From NCBI GenBank assembly GCA_008360975.2, contig CM039182.1, positions 17,332,324 to 17,396,323 on the forward strand: a DNA stretch of 64,000 nt. Direction: 5' to 3'. Shown piece by piece: positions 1-14,435 of the stretch. The notes below the pieces were generated by a model. That model saw only the letters and a program-made list of their open reading frames with translations. It was not told the origin of the DNA and made no database searches. Source of the DNA: Lichenostomus cassidix. Its lineage: Eukaryota > Chordata > Aves > Passeriformes > Meliphagidae. Within the stretch, counting starts at the first letter, position 1. Each line of letters opens with the position of its first letter. The position numbers and the translations under genes were made by a program.

Positions 1-861
1 CCCCAGCACATGAATGAGTACCAGCATATCTGATTTGGAGAAGAGAAGAGAATTCCTTCTAAAGTCCACACCATGTGACCACATGGATAAGGAGTCACAC
101 CTTCACAAAAAAACAGTGCTCTGTGCGACCTCCAAGCTTTGACTGTCCACAGAGCATCTCTGCTGCTGAGAACTTCTGTAGCTTCTGAGAAGGGCAAGAA
201 AAAACAGACAGAAACCCAACACAAATATATTTGGCCAACAACACCTCAGCTGCACTAAATCCTGGCTTAGGCACCTGAATCCATATGCACATGACACTCA
301 GAGACACTGAGCGCAGAGCCAACAGGGTATAAGTGCATTTGTGGAAGTGTCACAGAAACTGTATGTTTTCCAACAGAAACCCAAGCGGTTCTGCTTTCTC
401 TGTGGCCCACCAGAGAACAGGAAGATGTGCAGAGGCTCAGATCACACCCCACAGGGCAGCTCATGGCTCCTAAAAAGAGCACCATGACTACCAAGACCAC
501 AAAGCCTCAGCAAGCCTAGTAGTGCTCGCAAGAAAACACCACAAATGGTGAATTCAGAACTAAGCAGCCAAGAATGCTGATTAAAAGGTTGACTCTAAGA
601 GAGTGCACCTCTAATATTTGTGTGCTATTTATGTGGAAACTCAGTGGAAAACTGCAAAAGAAAGTCTGTATTAGGAAAAGCTTAACTAAATAAATAGTAA
701 AGTCAGAGATATCTCTGAAAATACTTTTATGGACTCACCTAAGAATTCATTGTGATCTAAATCAGATTAAATCTATGAAGTCAAGCAACTCTAAAGAGCA
801 TGATTCTTCAAGGATTACATAACAATTATTTCCTGACATTTAATATTCTCCCTTAGAAAAT

Positions 862-896
862 GGGGGGGGGGAGGGAGAGAGAGAGGGGAAAAAAAA
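862..896. repeat. Polypurine tract (G10, GA, A-rich)
   Basis: A run of ten G is followed by alternating GA and then A. All 35 bases are purine on the plus strand. It is a simple-sequence tract that may be length-variable. Confidence 0.85.
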
Positions 897-2429
897 TGAA
901 GTAAATAAACAGCACATGCAGCTCTGCTTCATGAAGTTGAATGGCAATCCATCTACTGATTTTCTTAATCAGAATAAACTTGCTTTTTCCTTCAGACTGT
1001 TCTCACATTTCTCTCATGCTTTACACAGTATTACACTGATGATTACTGTAACCATCACTTCTGCTAGAGGAAAGAGCAATCCAGAATTCTACCACTGGGA
1101 ATATAATAGACCAAAAAAAAATTAGAAAAAGAACCAACTGCAATAAAATGAAACAAACAAAAAGACCCCAACAACCTTTCAATTGCAAAGCATCTTTCTT
1201 TGTTTCCTGCCTTAGGTGCTGTTCAAATCCCTCTGAACGTCCTGCCATCTCCATTCACCTTCTCTCAATTGACAACAGAATTTAGCACAATTTGACCATA
1301 CAGGATCTTCTTGCTTCTGTTTATTCACTCTCCTCATTTTCTGGGGCTCCTGGACAGAAACCAAACATGCCAACATATTGTTTTCTCTTCATACTCTTCC
1401 TTCTCTCATTTTGCCAGTTTTCCCAGCATAGCAAACATGTAGTGCTATGACTACAGAGCACTTTATTATTTGCTGTATTATAGCAAAGAACAATACCATG
1501 AAACATTCTTGCCCTCACGTTTGTATTCACAGCTCCTGTGTCTGTGTCCCTCTCTCATTCTTCTTTCTGAATTGCAGTTGGACAAAAGAAGAAAGGTAAC
1601 AGCTTTGTATTTCAAAGAGAAATGAGTGTACCCAGCAGGCTCAGAGGATCTAAATCATAAGGTGCTGGGAAAGGACACGCAGATAGTAGCATGAACCTGC
1701 ATTTCTTATGTGTCTTTAGCTTGGGACAAGCAGAGGCAGACAAACAGGGGCAACACTCACATCAGGGCAGCCCAAGCACCTCCACCCACCCCGAACAGAG
1801 CAGAACAGTGCCCCAGCTCCTCCCTTAAACAGAAGGGCTTCGTTCTTCTAAATGCTTTCACACGGAGAACACACTCATTCACTCTCCTGCCCATTCCTGT
1901 ATATGATTCCTTATACCCCCATCTTGTGGGCTTGAGCTGCTCTAACAGTATTTCAGTGTTGGTGGGGGAGGGTAGCGAATTAGAAAAACAACAGGCTCTG
2001 CCTTTTGAGAAGAGAGAAAATATCCCACGCACCTCTGAGGGGATGTAAAAGGTCACTCTATTGTCAGCTTTTGGAAGCCAGGTCCCTTTTTTGGATAGAA
2101 GGAATTTCTAACTTTACAAGGTCTTTGAAAGAAAAAATAAACATTGCCTAAAATATTTTTAAAACACTTCAACAGTAAAAAAGTTCTTCATATTGTACTC
2201 CAGAACTCTTTCTTGCACTTTTCAATTAGTTTTAAATAAAACTGCTTAAAATTTCATACTGTAGTTCATCACCAGTGTTTCTGAGGTTAACAAAAATTCC
2301 CTTTGCTGCCAATGTACAAAAAAAATTCTAAATGCCTGTTCTCAGGATAAAACTGGTACAAGCTAAGTATGCAACAACTAGACTATAAAAAAACCCCACT
2401 ATGCACTGTCACCCTGTCATTCCCAACCA

Positions 2430-2650
2430 AGAGCGGCCAATTTGTGGCAATTAGCACATTGTGCAGAGCACAATTCATCTGGCCCTTCACTGGGCTGCCA
2501 GACAGATTCTGGGTGGCTGTTTGCATTAGCGCTTATCACCAGCGCTGACAAGAGATGCCGAGCATCAGCAAACACCTTCTCAAACATGCAGCAGTTTGGC
2601 TGCTGTTCCAACCTGTCAGCCACTTCTCAGTGAGCTCTTATCAGGAGCAA
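2430..2650. promoter_or_regulatory. Possible conserved noncoding element
   Basis: A block of balanced composition inside AT-rich sequence. It contains an octamer-like word TTTGCATTAG (about 2520), GATA-type words (CTTATCA) and AGCGCT. Open frames on both strands (about 65 codons each) cross it, but neither resembles a protein I know. The call rests only on composition and motif density; no alignment was possible. Confidence 0.2.
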
Positions 2651-4805
2651 GAACACTTAATCACAGCTCTCCAACAGCTAATATTAAAGGAGAAGACAGG
2701 ATGACTTCTGGCATATTAAAGTCAGCTGAATTTATCACCCTTTCCCTCATGGTCACACTGTTTTCCCAGACTAGTGTGGGATAGTTTTAATCCTTTGCTG
2801 TAAGACAACCACAGCTTGTTTTCTCCCTTTTCAATTGCCTTTTCCATGAAAGGCTGGGGCTTAGCAAAGAATGAGCCTGCAGAATTTTAGCTTGTTAATG
2901 CAGGATTTTGCTCCTCAATGCATCATTTAACTTACACTGAATACTTACTACAGAAGTATCCCTATACAACGTACTAAAGATATAAAATTTCTAAGCAGCA
3001 CCACATTCTGAAAAATATTCACCGTATTATTTACTTAGTAGATAAGAATTGCTCTTGGATGCATTAGAGATCCCTTAACACAGACATATCTTAAGTATAA
3101 ATATGCATATATAAATAATGCATAATAAGATCTCAAGAAAATATATAGATATAAGCTCTATAATACAACATCTTATAGAGAAATTAAATGAGAGATGAGA
3201 TCCTTCAGGGGCTGTGGGTCTCAGACATGATGCATTTTAACAAATTTTCAAAAGGTTTCAATTTTCTCCTTTCAAGAACAGAAAAAAACCCACACGGCTT
3301 AATGTGACCTAGAACTCATTTTCCTTCAAGAACTTCACAGAAATTTATGACAGCAAAAATGCCTGTGAATTTCTACTTCTTCCTTCCTTTACTACTACTA
3401 TCTCAAGACTAAAATCCTGATCTTCCCTCCAAACTTCGTTTTCCCACTAACATTATCAATAAATTTCTGCATCAACAGTCTGACAAATGCACTCTTGAGA
3501 GGTGTGAATGACAACAGCCAGGCAGCTGGGTTCAAACTCTGATATATCAGTCTGAGCAAGAAGATTCTGAGACATGCACAGAATTGCAAAATTCGTTTTC
3601 TTCTTGAATCCATTAGCAGACATGAATAAAAGAGTTCTGACAAACACAGCACATTCTCACTGACCACAAAAAAAATACAACACTGAAATGCAATCTGAAG
3701 GTACTCCTGGAGCTGTATGGAAATAAAACATCTTCTTACAGCAACATTTACTCTGGTTTGACAGAACACTAGAGAGAAAGTTTCAAACCACAGCACCCAC
3801 ATGCTCTGGGTTCTGTAGCTTCACTGCTCAGCATAAGCACTGCCAGAGCATCCCAGAGATGTGACTGAAGGAGCAGGGTCCACATCTGGAAAGTGGGGCT
3901 GTGCCCACCCCACACATCCTCTCTGGGGTTCATCTCTGCATCCCACAGCAGCACTGTGAGCTCAGCTGCCCTCATACCCTACAGTCCTCCCACTGCCAAC
4001 AGCAGTTCACTGTGATTTGTCAGCAGAGAAGTCAAAGCAGAGGGAGGAAGCTGTTCTATTCTGGCAGAAATCAAGCTTTGCTCATTATCTTGTCCTCAAT
4101 AAAACCCAGCATGCATTACAAGTCTGAGGATAGTGCTGCAGCAGTGATGACTAACCTGGACAGCTGCAACACTTCTGCTTACTCAAAAAGAACCAAGAAA
4201 TTGCCATGAGAAACAACACAGCAGCTCAACATATACAAGCATCTCAAAGAGAAGCAAGATTAATTTTAAATAGGGCTAAATGCTTAGACAAGAGCAAATA
4301 TGAAACAATAAAACAGACAAAAAGGAAAAGCAGGTATATATTAATATAGTCATGCCACACTGTAACTCAACACTACCCCCAGAGCTCTTCAATTCTTACT
4401 GATTTTATTTGGTAGCTGTGCCACATAGAAAGCAGTGCACATGAGATCAGGAGCTCTTCAAGCTGGAATTTCAGCAAAATAAAAAGAAAACCTTAAGTTT
4501 AAACTTTCCCCTCAACACGAAACAAGGTATTATCACTGTAGAACAAGCTGCAGCAGGAACTGGTGAGGACTTGAGCTGGAAAATGAAGCCCCTGAAATTC
4601 AGGTCTGTGCATCCAGTCCCAACACAGGCAGAAGAGACTGGACAGCTGAGCTCACTCCAGCCAGAGGAGGTGACTGTGCTCCAGATGGCTGCATGTCCTG
4701 TGACATTTCACTCACGTGCGAGACTTTGGCTAACAGGAGCTGGAGAAGAACAAAGCTGGGGCATTATCGCGGTTTTTTAGCTACCAAACTTAAGAGCTGT
4801 GCAGA

Positions 4806-4894
4806 ACATCATAGAATGGCTTGGATTGGGAGGGACGTTAAGGATCATTTCACTCCAACTCCCCCTTCCAAGGGCAGGGACACCTTCCACTAGC
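4806..4894 (-). mobile_element. CR1 LINE 3'-end fragment
   Basis: The segment runs from the CATAGAATGG-type tail, through GGATTGGGAGGGACGTTAAG, to AGGGACACCTTCCACTAG. This is the reverse complement of the avian CR1 3' end and its adjoining 3'UTR. The element is severely 5'-truncated and diverged. No coding part remains. Confidence 0.85.
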
Positions 4895-5740
4895 AATTCC
4901 TTCCCATCATTAAGGGATCAGAGGCACATATCCCCACCCCTGTGAAGTATGCTCTGGAGTACCAAATGCTCCAGGACAGGGACTCCCCTTTCTCCCTCAC
5001 CTTTAGGGCTCTGCATCAGAATACACACACCCTGATAAAACAAGGGATGGGTCAGGGGGGTCTCTTGTTGCAGGCAGTGCCCCAGTGGTCACCACAAACA
5101 AAATCAAACAATACCACCGTTCCACAAAACTGTCACTGATGCCAAAGGATGTACCTTCAGTACATCGAGGGAGACCCTCTAGCCACAGCTTCACAAACTT
5201 TCCCATGGTGAGATGCCACAGTTCTAATTCTTCTGTAAGGGAGAGATTAGATTTGAAAATGGATCTCTTCCTTTTAATATTTTACTTATCAAGCTAAGGA
5301 CGTTTCAGTCTGTGGGTCATTGAAATGTAATGACATGCATTATGAGGAATTATTTTTAAAGCACATTGATACAATAGCCACAGAACTATATCACCAGTGC
5401 AAGAAAAGCCCACACACCAATATTCACATCTTTTATTCATATATTTTAGTGATACTAAAAGCTCACATACTTTCAGGTTGCCGTAAGTATAATGTTGGAT
5501 ATGTATGAGGATAAAGATTGCTGGAGTTATGACTGTTCTCAGGTCCCTGAGTATAATAAAAAGACTGATGGGCTCTATATATACAGCACTGTTTCAAGTG
5601 CTACATTTTCTGATGTAGATAATTTGGTTAAATAGGCAGAAGAGAGAGTTATCAGGTTGAGGCAGGAGGAGGCTCTCACCAAAAGGCTCCACATGATGCT
5701 AGTGACTTCACTGTTCATGATAATCTTCCTGTTTTTTGGG

Positions 5741-5780
5741 ACATAAGGAGATAGCAAAGGACATAAGGAGTTATCAAAAC
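5741..5780. repeat. 20-bp imperfect tandem duplication
   Basis: Two copies of a 20-bp unit that begin ACATAAGGAG and share the ATCAAA/AGCAAA-like end. Probably a local slippage or duplication event. Confidence 0.7.
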
Positions 5781-8700
5781 GCTGTCTTCAGATTTCTAAT
5801 CTGTTTTTAAACGTAGGATGGACCAAAGACTAGGCCAGAGACAGTTAATGATTTTCCTATTATAAATGTGGATGTGTTGAACTAGCTACTGTATTTTTCA
5901 ACTGAGAGAATGTCCTACTGTGTATTATTGAAAAAACTGCTAGCTGTCGACGAAGAGGCTACAATAATTCCAGAGAGAATTTTTGCTGCCTAAGAGAAGG
6001 CTCAATGTGATTTTGAGTGCCCAGTCACTAAAAAATGTTTTTAATAGTGTGCTGGGCTACTGAACTCCAAACCTCATGCAAGAGGCACACACAGACCCTA
6101 GGAATTTCAATCATCAGTGGTATCTGTGGCACACATGCAAGAAGCACTGAGTTTACTTATCCATCGCAGCTGGTGAATCTGATGAAGTTGATTAAATAAC
6201 CCAGGGATTCCTAGAGAGAATGAAACCTGAATGAAGTTATACAGCTACAACTTCACCTAGGTAAAACACAAAGCAGAGTAATAGGCAGAAATAAGCCTCT
6301 AGCAAGTTTCAGGGATTTTTTGTTGTCATTCAAAGTACCATTAAATGATGGAAAGCTGGCATTAGTTACTAATTGGCTTGTTAATTTAACAATCTTGCTA
6401 GAGAGTACCCATAAGACCAAATACTCGTGCATAAACACAGCACTGTAAGTAGCTTTATCTTGAAGGAGGTTCTTGCAATGCTAATCCATGACTTCCACTT
6501 AAAATTAAATCCTTCCTATGCAGAAGCCCTGGTTATTAACACACACAAAGCGCACCTAAGTTGCTCATAAATACCTATTAGGAAATGGCACCTTTCAGAA
6601 AAAGAGCATACAAGCTGTGCTGGAATGGAAGTACCTGATTTTGCCCTCTGACGATCAGCATTGTGCACAGCAGCATTAGCAAAGGTATTCATGGCAGGAG
6701 CATTCCACCAAGATTAACAGTTCCCAGTGCAGTGTTTCCCCTGTTCTCACAATGCACATTTCTCACCCTGTCTGCCAGAATTCAGATCTGTTTTAGTTAC
6801 AAGACCATCTGCTTTTTGAAAGGCTTTTTTTTTTTTGATGACAGATGGATGAGGTTCAAATTCTTGTTGTAACCAGCAATGAAATTTTGCAATTCATTGT
6901 CTCTGCTGCTTGCTGTCTTGCATTAATTACTTGAAAGGAGAAATTCTCATGGGCGGGAGACAGTTTTCCAAATGCATACAATTTTTAAACCAAAAGAAGC
7001 ATATAAAATAAATTTCTGATGCTTTAACTACAAATAGCCTAGCTTCAGGTTTGTAACCTAGTTCTGTAATCCTGTGTTGGCTCAGGTTTCTCTTTCATGT
7101 CCCAGAATAAAGGGATGTGGAAGCAGAGGGAGTACTTTAAGGAGCTATCTGCAGTGTTATAAGCATCATATTTTTCCCTCTAGAGTCTCACAATATCATC
7201 TGGCTCTTTCAAAGTCTTAGTTCTTCAAGTCTGATGCTTGCAGAAGAAACTCACTTTTTAAAAGCTCCCTAAAAAACCTAAAACAATAGACTCCTTAGCC
7301 CTTACTATTAAAGGAATAAAAGTATTAAAAGTTGGTAGACAGATACACAACATTTGTTTCAAATCTTTCATGTTTAGAAAAACCTCTCAATTTTTATTTC
7401 CCATCTAATACCATTTTGCAGTGACAATCCTGGAACAGCAAACAAGCCTCTAGGATACCACTAAAATCTAAAATATAGTAAAAGAGTCCTCACTAATACC
7501 ATTCTGGCAAGTCTGGATCTGCAAGCCATAAATTATCTATCCACTAGCCAAAGCTCCCTGGTACATCCCTGAGGAGAAGGGAAGTGTCAGGAAGTGCAGC
7601 AGTGCGAATAGCAGGATTTTGGGGACCCATCACTGACCGCAGCTGTGCCGGGTTTGTGCCCTGGCTCCAAATCAGTATCACAGTGTTACCCTCAGACTCA
7701 GCGCTGCTTTACTCATTGCCCCATGGTCAGGGACTGGGATTAACCACCAGCCCCTGCCAGGCATGCACACAGCCCCAAACAGGATGCATTCCTGGATTAG
7801 GGAGAGCTTCAGGCAGAGCCCCATGTTGGCTGCTCCGCTGTGCCAGGAGCCTTTATCTGTGTGCGAATGGGGCATGGAGGGGAGCCAAACAACAGATAAC
7901 CGAGCAAAACCCGAAAAATCCTCTGGTTTACATCCCTAGGTTATGCCACAGACCCATTCCATCTGTGCAAACAGTGAACTAGGTGTCATGGTTACGTTAA
8001 TTTCCCATCAGTAGATAAGTGGTGCCTGCACAGCTGCAGGCAGAGGCATCGCCGCACTCCAGCCTCGCGAATGCGCACTGCCAGGAAGGGTCATGTCCGG
8101 ATCCCAAACCAGGCTGGAAACAGAAAAATCCAGCCCAGATCAACAACATTTCAATCTCTGTCCTTTATTATTCGTTCACTATGGCTCCTTTGTAGGCTTC
8201 AGTCTTGGTTTCAATGAAGCAACTGTTTTAAGAAAAGGAAGAAAAAAAGAGAAAAAGAGGAACTCTAAGGAATAGGGGAAGCATGACAGCAGATATAGAG
8301 GTTAAAAAATATCTAACAACTGTTTTGCTCCAGTTACTTCTTGATTTCACAGAAAAATCAAAAGCAGATACTTTATTTAGTGTTTCCATAGTACTGTTTA
8401 CTGTGCCTTCATCTATTTCCTGATGTTATTCCCATTTTTCCCCTCTCATATACTAATGAAATAAATGAAAGACACAAATAGTATAGACATGGAAAAGAAA
8501 CAGACAGATGAGACATTTTTCATCATGTTAAAAATAATTTTCAAGACAAAGTCCTTACTGACCATGTTCTTCTCTGAGAGTAAATACCATAATTACTCAT
8601 CAAAATCAGTACAGTCTAGATGCTGCCAAGCCTTCTAGAACTACCTGGTTTGTGAGTTCAGGGTTTCTTTTAGTCTTTTTAAAAAACCCACCCTAAACCC

Positions 8701-9318
8701 AAGAAAGCACATTTTATTAACACAAGTATTTTCCAGCACTGCCATGATGACTGTTCGCCATTCACATCCACTCTGAAGCTATGACCATATTCCATGCATT
8801 CTTTTTAAATCTTGATTATTTCAACAGAAAGAACAGGCCAGAAGGAGGCCAGAAGGAATCTCTGTATTGAAGACATTTGTCCTGAAGTCATATATGATCC
8901 AAAGTAGTCAGGACTATACATTACAGGAGCAATTTATTTAAAATTAAGATGGCAATAAAAATGGTACAGAGAAAACCATTTGAACATCACTGAGAAACCT
9001 GACTGCTGTAACATTTTCCCCGTGTTATGTGTCATCATCAAAATTCCAGCACTTTTTTTTTCCCCCAAAATGCTGGGATATGCCAAAGGTTAATTTTAAA
9101 ACAACACAGTAACAGATGTTACTGACTGATGCCTGCTGTATTTTACAACAGTTGCTTGTGCATCACACTGCTCCACCACACGTTTCACTGAACCTGGGTA
9201 GCACTGACAGCCCTGCATTGTGGCCCTTGCACCTCACCAGACATCTGAAAAAAAAAGTTGATAAATCATTTCTGCCCCCCTCAACACTCAAAGGCCAGAT
9301 AATCTCTTGATACTTCAG

Positions 9319-9374
9319 CAATGGCTCAGTTCATGGCAGAAACTGGAAGGGAGACTCGGAGTGTTCAGCAGAGG
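9319..9374 (+). other. Weak candidate exon (18 codons from an ATG)
   Basis: An AG at 9317-9318 is followed by CAATGGCTCAG, then 18 open codons, ending at CAGAGG before a GTAAGT donor at 9375. The donor is excellent. The acceptor has a poor pyrimidine tract and no partner exon was found. The deduced peptide begins MAQFMAETGRETR and matches nothing I recognise. Chance is a likely explanation. Confidence 0.15.
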
Positions 9375-12300
9375 GTAAGTGATGCCACTGACCTCTCCCA
9401 GGCTGTGGCCAGCAATCAGGAAAACATCAGGAGCTTCACAGCACATCCCTAGACCCTCCTGAAAACTAAACAGCTGTAGGAATACATCAGCCCAAGAGTT
9501 AAGTGAAAGGCTAGCAGTAGAAAACCAACCAAACAGCAAATCCAGAGAGAAACTGATGTGTTGACACAAAACTGGGAGTTTTGAGGGAGGATTTAAGGCC
9601 TTTCCAACAATAAACACTGCAGAGGAGTGCTGGCAGTGCAGGTTGGGATGTTTCTTATTCTCCTGAAAACGGTGATAATAAGAGAGGTACAAAACACTTC
9701 AGGAGAAAATGTCACAGTCAGGGGTTGGTCCCAGGTTCAAGCAACTGACACAAAATTTTACCAGACAGCAGACCTCACCCAGATTTGAGCAGAAGGCCCT
9801 GTACATCCCAACAGATTCACACCAATGTCAGCTCTGCAGGAATAACAAACACCAGCTGATCATTAACTGCTGGACCTTAAGCAAATAAAGCTTCCTCACA
9901 GAAGCAATGGGAAACCTCTCTATCCTGATCCCCCTGTGTTCAGCCCTCATGTCTTACACTAATGGAATGGACTTCAGCTTCAGACTGCAGTCCAATATGT
10001 TTCCCTGATCATGCTCCCCACTGCTAAAAATACACATTCTTCTACAGTTCTCACTGCCAAAATACCTACCCACTTCAAGTTCACAAGCATCCAAAATACA
10101 CCCTTTCCTATTCAAGAGGAAAGTAAATATCTTTCTTGGGAGGAGTAATCAGATGGTCAGAATCCAAGACACCTTTGCAGCTCATGAGTAACAAAGATGA
10201 AGAAATCAAGCAGTTTCTCAAGATACCACCTCAGGGGAGGACTGGATATGTGAAAAGACAAGATTCTTCTCTTCCTCAGAATATCTTGTAAATCCTTTCG
10301 AATAGAATAAGGGAAAGAAAGAAAATAACACACCCTCAGCTCTTGATGGTGGGAATCAACACCCAGCTGGGTGAGGACTCTGCTTCTCAGGCTACAAGCT
10401 GGGGATTGTTTTCATGTTCAAATGCATCTGCCTTGAAAACAGGAAAAGACTTCTTGCCTAGGGAAGCATGGTCCCCAAGGCTCACCATGAAGGATCACAT
10501 ATTTACTGTGTTAACACTGCCCAAGTCCTGCCCATGGCAAATGCTGCGCTCAGCCCCTCAGATTGCTATGGTGGCCCAGAGTGTCCTTATTGACATTTCA
10601 GTGGAAGACACAGCATTTCTACAGCTTTGGGGGGAAAGGGTGGAACTATCGTCTCAAGGAGCAGATAAATTTAGGTCTCCAATTAGGGTAGACATCTTTG
10701 TGATTACACCAAAAATGTACTAGGGCAGTGCTGAGGGCTACAGAACTGAGGCTACAGTGAGTGGTGAATGAATCTGCTCCAGCATGAAAAATTAAGGAGG
10801 AACAAGGGGCCTCTTCATCACAGCTCTCTTCAGCGTGTCAGGATCCAGGAGCTCCTAAGAACTACATCTTGGAAAAGAGAAGAAGGTAAAAAGAGTCTTG
10901 TGGTACTTGTTTTTACATCTGCCTCTCTCAGGATGTCACAGTCTTCAGAATAATAATTTTGCAAAATTTACTAAATACATATATATAAAAGGTTGCAGAG
11001 ATAGGGAAATGCTTTCAGTACCAAGTCTCTTGACTTACCAGGCCTGAGAAGCAATCCAGACTGATGAAGTAAAGATGTTCACACATATATGTACTTTGTA
11101 AATTAATTTTTTAAAAAACAATGTAGAGCTTACAAGATCAGCAAATTAAGCATTTGTTCAGGATGCAGTTTCCCCCCCCATACAATTCAAGCACCTCGCA
11201 AGAACATCTGTGATACAAGTATCCCATCACAGAATGGGGAAAGTTTACAGTTATCCCAGAGAGAAAGGAAGGAAATTAGCAAAAAGGAGGAAAGGGCTGA
11301 CAAAGAAATGCCATGAACTAGGAGGTTTCCTCTGATTTCCAAAGAAAGATGAAAGCAGGAGAGAAATGCAGAAACCACACAACATGAAAGAACACGGAGA
11401 GAAAACAGTCCTGAGAACAACACACAGGAAAAGACAAAATCTGTAAAGAAAAAGAATTCTGAATAATTTAAATCACTGAGAGAAAGTGAAAATTGTTTAT
11501 CGGGTACATCTGTTTTTCTTATGCACACGGGCACAGGAAAGGCAGGGTACAAATTCCTTATGCACACTGTCAGGGAAAGTCAATTTACAACTTGGTAATT
11601 TAAAATACAAACACATAACATAAATATGTGCGCAGAGATAAGGACTCAGAAAGAAAATCTGAAGCAAAAAATACCAAGAGCACACACATGCTCCCCACCA
11701 CAGTGAAAAAAATAATAAAAATATTAGAAAAAAAATTGAAAAGCAGAAGTGAAAAGAAAAACACCTTCTGAATATGCAAGTTTGGTAAGTGAGGAGCATG
11801 TAATGCAACTAGCCAAATACATGTAGTAAATATCCATAGTAGCAGGAAAATAGCAATAAATAGCAGTAAAGAATCACAAGATTCCCTTTAACCCTCTCCT
11901 TTTATGTGGTTGTCCAAATACAAGCCCAGGAGCTGTGCAGGGGAGGGAGAGGTATAGCAGTGCCAGGATGATGAAGCTCAAGCTGCTCAACAGCCTTCAG
12001 CTCCAGCTAACCCAGCTACTGCAGCAGCTTCCTTTCAACTCCCAAAATCACTGTGCTGTGCTGGAGCAAAACTCCATCTCAGTGCTGAGAATCCACACCA
12101 GTTCAGCCAAGGCTGGGAAACATCCACCTGCTGCAGCTCTGCCCCACCACACAGCCACTCCCATTTTGAGATTAGGATGCCTAAAACAAATCTATTTCAT
12201 CTGGTATAACCAAACTGGTCAAAATCAGTTATTTGCATAAACAAGGATCAACCTACTGTGAATGCCAGTCATGGCTGGATGTGAATCAACTGACCCCCAA

Positions 12301-14403
12301 AATATCTACCTCTGGAAAGTGCTTGCACCATTACAACCAACTATAAGGCAAATTTCTATCCCCTATTCCCATCCCTATTCCCTACCATTCACCCTATTCC
12401 AAATAAAATTAATGAAGTGAATAATCAACTGCAGAAAGAGTTTAAAAACATTTTGAAAAAATATTTCCTTAAAGCAGATACAAAAGGTTGTAGTGTCACT
12501 AACCAGACAGAGGGAAAGACTGAGACACCACCTTCCCAGACTCCACTTCAAAGCTTTGCTATCTCCCAGCTTGAGCTGGAAGCAAAATCCCAAAGAGGAG
12601 GTAATTTTCAAGTACTAAACCTACTTTAAAAAAGTACTTCAGATTCAAAGGTGTCTTTCAGAGACTCAGAGTCTGTCCCTCAGAACTACAAACACAGCAG
12701 TAAGATGAATTTAAACTCAGTCTGTCTCAAGACAGGCAATAATGAATGCAGAGCATGATGAACAGAAACAGCTTCAAACATTTGAGATAATAGTGTCACA
12801 AAACCTGATGACAAGGTAACTCCACAGGTCAGATCTCGAGATGAGAGAAGCAGGTTGTTGACACCATCTACCCAAGAAGCACATAGTTATTGCCTGAGCA
12901 GGATCTGGTCACAAGTTCAAGTGATCCTTACCAATGTACTGATGGTGCTCTGCTGACAATGGTTTCACAAGCAGGTTCACGTCAACCTGGATGACACAAC
13001 AATTCACATTTCTTCTCAGCAACAGCAATCCCATCACCACTGCAAGTCCTCTCAGAGACATTACCCCAATGCACCAGCCCTCAGACACCACAATCACAGC
13101 CCACAGACAGTGCTTTCAAGATCACAAAGTGGTCCAGTTTAACAAATTAATGTATTAACCCTGACCATGCAAACAGATGTCTCACCCATGTAGACTCCAC
13201 CCCAGGGGAAGGCAGGATAGCAGGCTCAGACTTCCTCTGAATTTGTGGGCCTCTAGACAGAAAAGCTTCTTGCTCTCATCATCTCCCAAACAAGATGATG
13301 GGACAAGACAGGAAATAGCCAATTAACAACATAGTTTTGAAAGACCATTTCCTGGGAATCAGACTATTTTTCAAAATCAGCAACATCTCTGCCTATTAAT
13401 TCTGACACTAACAGTGAATGTGCACCACTGGATAAGTGAGCTGGCACTTGCTAAAGCAATATTAGACCAAAAATGTAAGTATTTGGCCTTGGGGAATTCA
13501 GAGAATCAAAATGCATTCTTGTCAGAGCCTAAATGAAATCCAAAAGGCAACAGTCCATCAGTAATCTACAAGTCTCCTAAACCAAAGGTCTGAGGAACTG
13601 TCCCAGCGTCAGACTGCATTATCTACATAAAACAGGATAATTTCTTCTCAGCTGTGCTTGGCATATTCAGGCTTCAGACTGCCCAAGACAGTTCTTTGTT
13701 GTAGAAAAACCAAGAGAGAATATTTCTTCATTTCAAGTACATCTCTCCTTCCTGTCCATACAAATAGTTAAAGCAAATGATCAGATGCCAATGAGTACTT
13801 TAATTGTCTTTCCTCTTGGACAGCTGGATTAATTCCTAGAGATTCCCCTTTAGACCCATGGGACTTGTTGACAGGGCTATTAGAAGGATCTAGGTCCAGA
13901 AGCCCACAGTTGTGTCTAATAGCTGACAACATCCACAAAACCAAAACCAAACACTGACATGTAAATATCTAGATTTATTCCCAAATATGAGAATTGTAAG
14001 CAGGGTTTTCTGCAAGATTCCCTAGCAGACATAGTGATCTCTACACTGATGAAATCATAAAGAAAGGCCCAAGTCCAATTCAGGCACTGAAAACAGCCGA
14101 ATGCCTTCCTTAGAGGCTCAAACAGGAGATCACCTTCGCTAACCACACCTTAGTTTTGCAAGAGGGAAACGATACCTGGAGTACCCCACAGAGAGTTATT
14201 ATCCCATAACAGGTAGTCCCACCTAACAAGTTTTAGCACTACATGGAAGATGTGATGGGCTCATAGCTCACGAAGGAAATCAACAGTGTCCATGGCAGAA
14301 AAAAGTAAGTTGTGCAGAAATTAATTTTTTTAAAGAGGGGAGTAAGAGGGCATTTCAGATACACTTCCTCTAACCCAGCTTCCTTACCCCAATGCTTACC
14401 TTC

Positions 14404-14435
14404 TGTGTGTGTATATATATATGTATATATATATA
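14404..14435. repeat. (TG)n(TA)n microsatellite
   Basis: A compound dinucleotide tract: a short TG run followed by TA repeats interrupted once by TG. Confidence 0.9.

Larger units (their letters stand above)
1..4805. other. Gene-poor AT-rich stretch
   Basis: No exon or interspersed repeat that I can support. It holds a short polypurine tract at 862-896 and an AT-rich segment with TA-rich words around 3090-3180. A more complex, conserved-looking block at about 2430-2650 is listed separately. Open frames here are short and do not resemble known proteins. This is probably intron or intergenic DNA. Confidence 0.6.

Noticed and set aside
7584..7982. 132-codon plus-strand frame in moderately GC-rich DNA
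   Set aside because: Not recognisable, no flanking splice sites that form a sensible exon, and composition explains the open frame.
10343..10723. 126-codon plus-strand frame
   Set aside because: No domain, no splice support and no codon pattern that stands out.
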